A stretch of 64,000 nucleotides of DNA from Staphylotrichum longicolle (Eukaryota; Ascomycota; Sordariomycetes; Sordariales; Chaetomiaceae), in the NCBI GenBank assembly GCA_019096155.1, contig JAHCVI010000001.1, positions 13,541,243 to 13,605,242 on the forward strand, written 5' to 3'. The translations under genes were made by a program, and so were the position numbers. Below, one piece after another: positions 62,974-64,000 of the stretch. Within the stretch, counting starts at the first letter, position 1; every line of letters begins with the position of its first letter. The notes under the pieces were generated by a model. That model was not told the origin of the DNA, ran no database searches, and saw only the letters and a program-made list of their open reading frames with translations.

Positions 62974-64000
62974 GGTGGCCGCGATCAAGGAATCAAACGA
63001 ATCGAAAGGAATGGATCGTCGCGGGCGGCAATCGAGGATCGCTCGGAGGTATCCGAAATGTGGAGCTTGTATATGTTTCAAAGATAAAGAGTGACTTGCT
63101 GTATTCTGAGCAAAACTAAAATGAATGACATGGCACCATGGCGGTGAAAGACGCCGACGCGGGCTCTTGAAAACGATTGAGACGAAAACGCGTCGTCGCT
63201 CGATGTTGGGCTGATGAGGGAAAATCGAGGGTCGGGGCGGGCGAGCGTTGAGATTATCCACAGAGCGCCGAGATTGGCTGCGCCGAACAGAGTTAGCGCC
63301 GGAGATGTGGACCTCCTCAATTGGTTCCTGCATGCCAAGCCCGTCAATTCTGGGGATTTCGCTTCCAAATTGCGTGCGGCCTGTGCACAGGACCCCTGAA
63401 AACAACCTAAGCACGAGCTAAGCTCACAAGCCACCAACCATGAGTGGAGAACTGGTTCACTCCTTTCGTACCTTACACATACCAGGTTCGCCAGGACTGC
63501 CTAAGAAACCGCTCTGACAGGAGACTGAGGAATGAAGTTCTGTCTACTCCCAAAGCAGGGATAGCCTATAGGGATGAGTGGTGTCAGGTATGGAAACACT
63601 TTCACACCAGTTCTAGCAAGACCTTTCCGTTCCGAAGCCTTTTTGGTGCCCTGCTCTCAATGCTCTGCTCTGGAAGGAGCTCCTCAGACTCAGAGCTTCC
63701 CACATCCCACCCGAGATCCTTCTCGCCGTCTTTCCCAAGAGTCTCGTCGTCGCAGCTCTGTGTGCCCTCGTCCGTCAGCTGCTCGGAGGACTTCATTGCA
63801 CAAGCGTCAGCTTCATTCTTGCTCCCTGCAGCTTTTCATAGGAGGGATGGACTCGATGGAGGGGCTTGAGGGGTTTGTGCAGTACCTGGGTGGCAAATGA
63901 CTCAAAGAGTTTGGCGAAAGAAAATTGCGGGTTGTCCCCGACATCACTGTTCCTTCGACGCTTCCTGGAAAGAGGGTTCAATCTCAATGACCGTCGCGTC
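62974..64000. other. Right edge, no supported gene
   Basis: About 1 kb. Short frames occur on both strands, including minus-strand frames at 63602-63796 and 63793-63987, which might belong to a gene continuing past the window, but no domain or splice pattern supports one. Confidence 0.4.

Noticed and set aside
1..64000. Transposable elements, CRISPR arrays or prophage
   Set aside because: No transposase, long terminal repeat, terminal inverted repeat or spaced repeat array was recognised on either strand.

Overview
The window reads as nuclear DNA of a filamentous ascomycete, most likely a Sordariomycete and probably near the Sordariales/Chaetomiaceae. This is judged from gene content and gene structure, not from a database search. 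Genes are GC-rich, with GT-AG introns mostly 47-90 bases long, many with CTAAC-type branch points. Fungus-typical families are present: HET domain, SAT4-type rhodopsin-like membrane protein, VID27, DUF7580-like protein, HVA1 Tudor, GH67 alpha-glucuronidase and a class II P450. I support 24 protein genes and one intron-containing tRNA-His gene. Exon borders were fixed by matching splice phase with family sequence.

Left part (1-17 kb) is mostly housekeeping: a small secreted protein; aldose 1-epimerase; DNA ligase I (minus) divergent from eIF3k (plus); TSR4 and the chaperonin subunit CCT6 (both minus); a secreted prenylcysteine-oxidase-like flavoprotein; and VID27. From 17 to 31.6 kb come fungal-specific genes: an LDPRVDS-repeat hydrophilic protein, a coiled-coil protein divergent from an HSPA12-like Hsp70, an SR-rich protein, a single-pass membrane protein and a long disordered protein with a Cys-rich head. 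From 31.9 to 45.2 kb lie GH67 alpha-glucuronidase, a HET-domain protein with a very long acidic tract, tRNA-His, a tiny HVA1 Tudor gene, and a divergent pair made of a C2H2/ankyrin protein and a DUF7580-like protein. The right part (45.8-63 kb) holds a zinc-ribbon membrane protein, a DHA2-type MFS transporter, trehalose-6-phosphate synthase, a SAT4-type receptor-like protein, a P450, an unusual anchored metallopeptidase and a GPI-type surface protein.

Two points matter most to a reader. First, several genes (TSR4, CCT6, the SR-rich protein, the 29.4 kb protein, the MFS transporter, the metallopeptidase and perhaps the C2H2/ankyrin gene) are broken by single-base length changes, mostly one base too few in G/C runs. 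In TSR4, CCT6, the MFS and the metallopeptidase, the number of missing bases is exactly what splice phase demands, so sequencing or assembly error is likelier than gene death. Second, the HET-domain gene, the C2H2/ankyrin gene and the DUF7580-like gene form a group of families typical of fungal accessory or self/non-self regions. The last two share a 303-bp head-to-head promoter and are the best candidate here for an undescribed functional unit. There is no secondary-metabolite backbone gene, no recognisable transposon and no CRISPR array.
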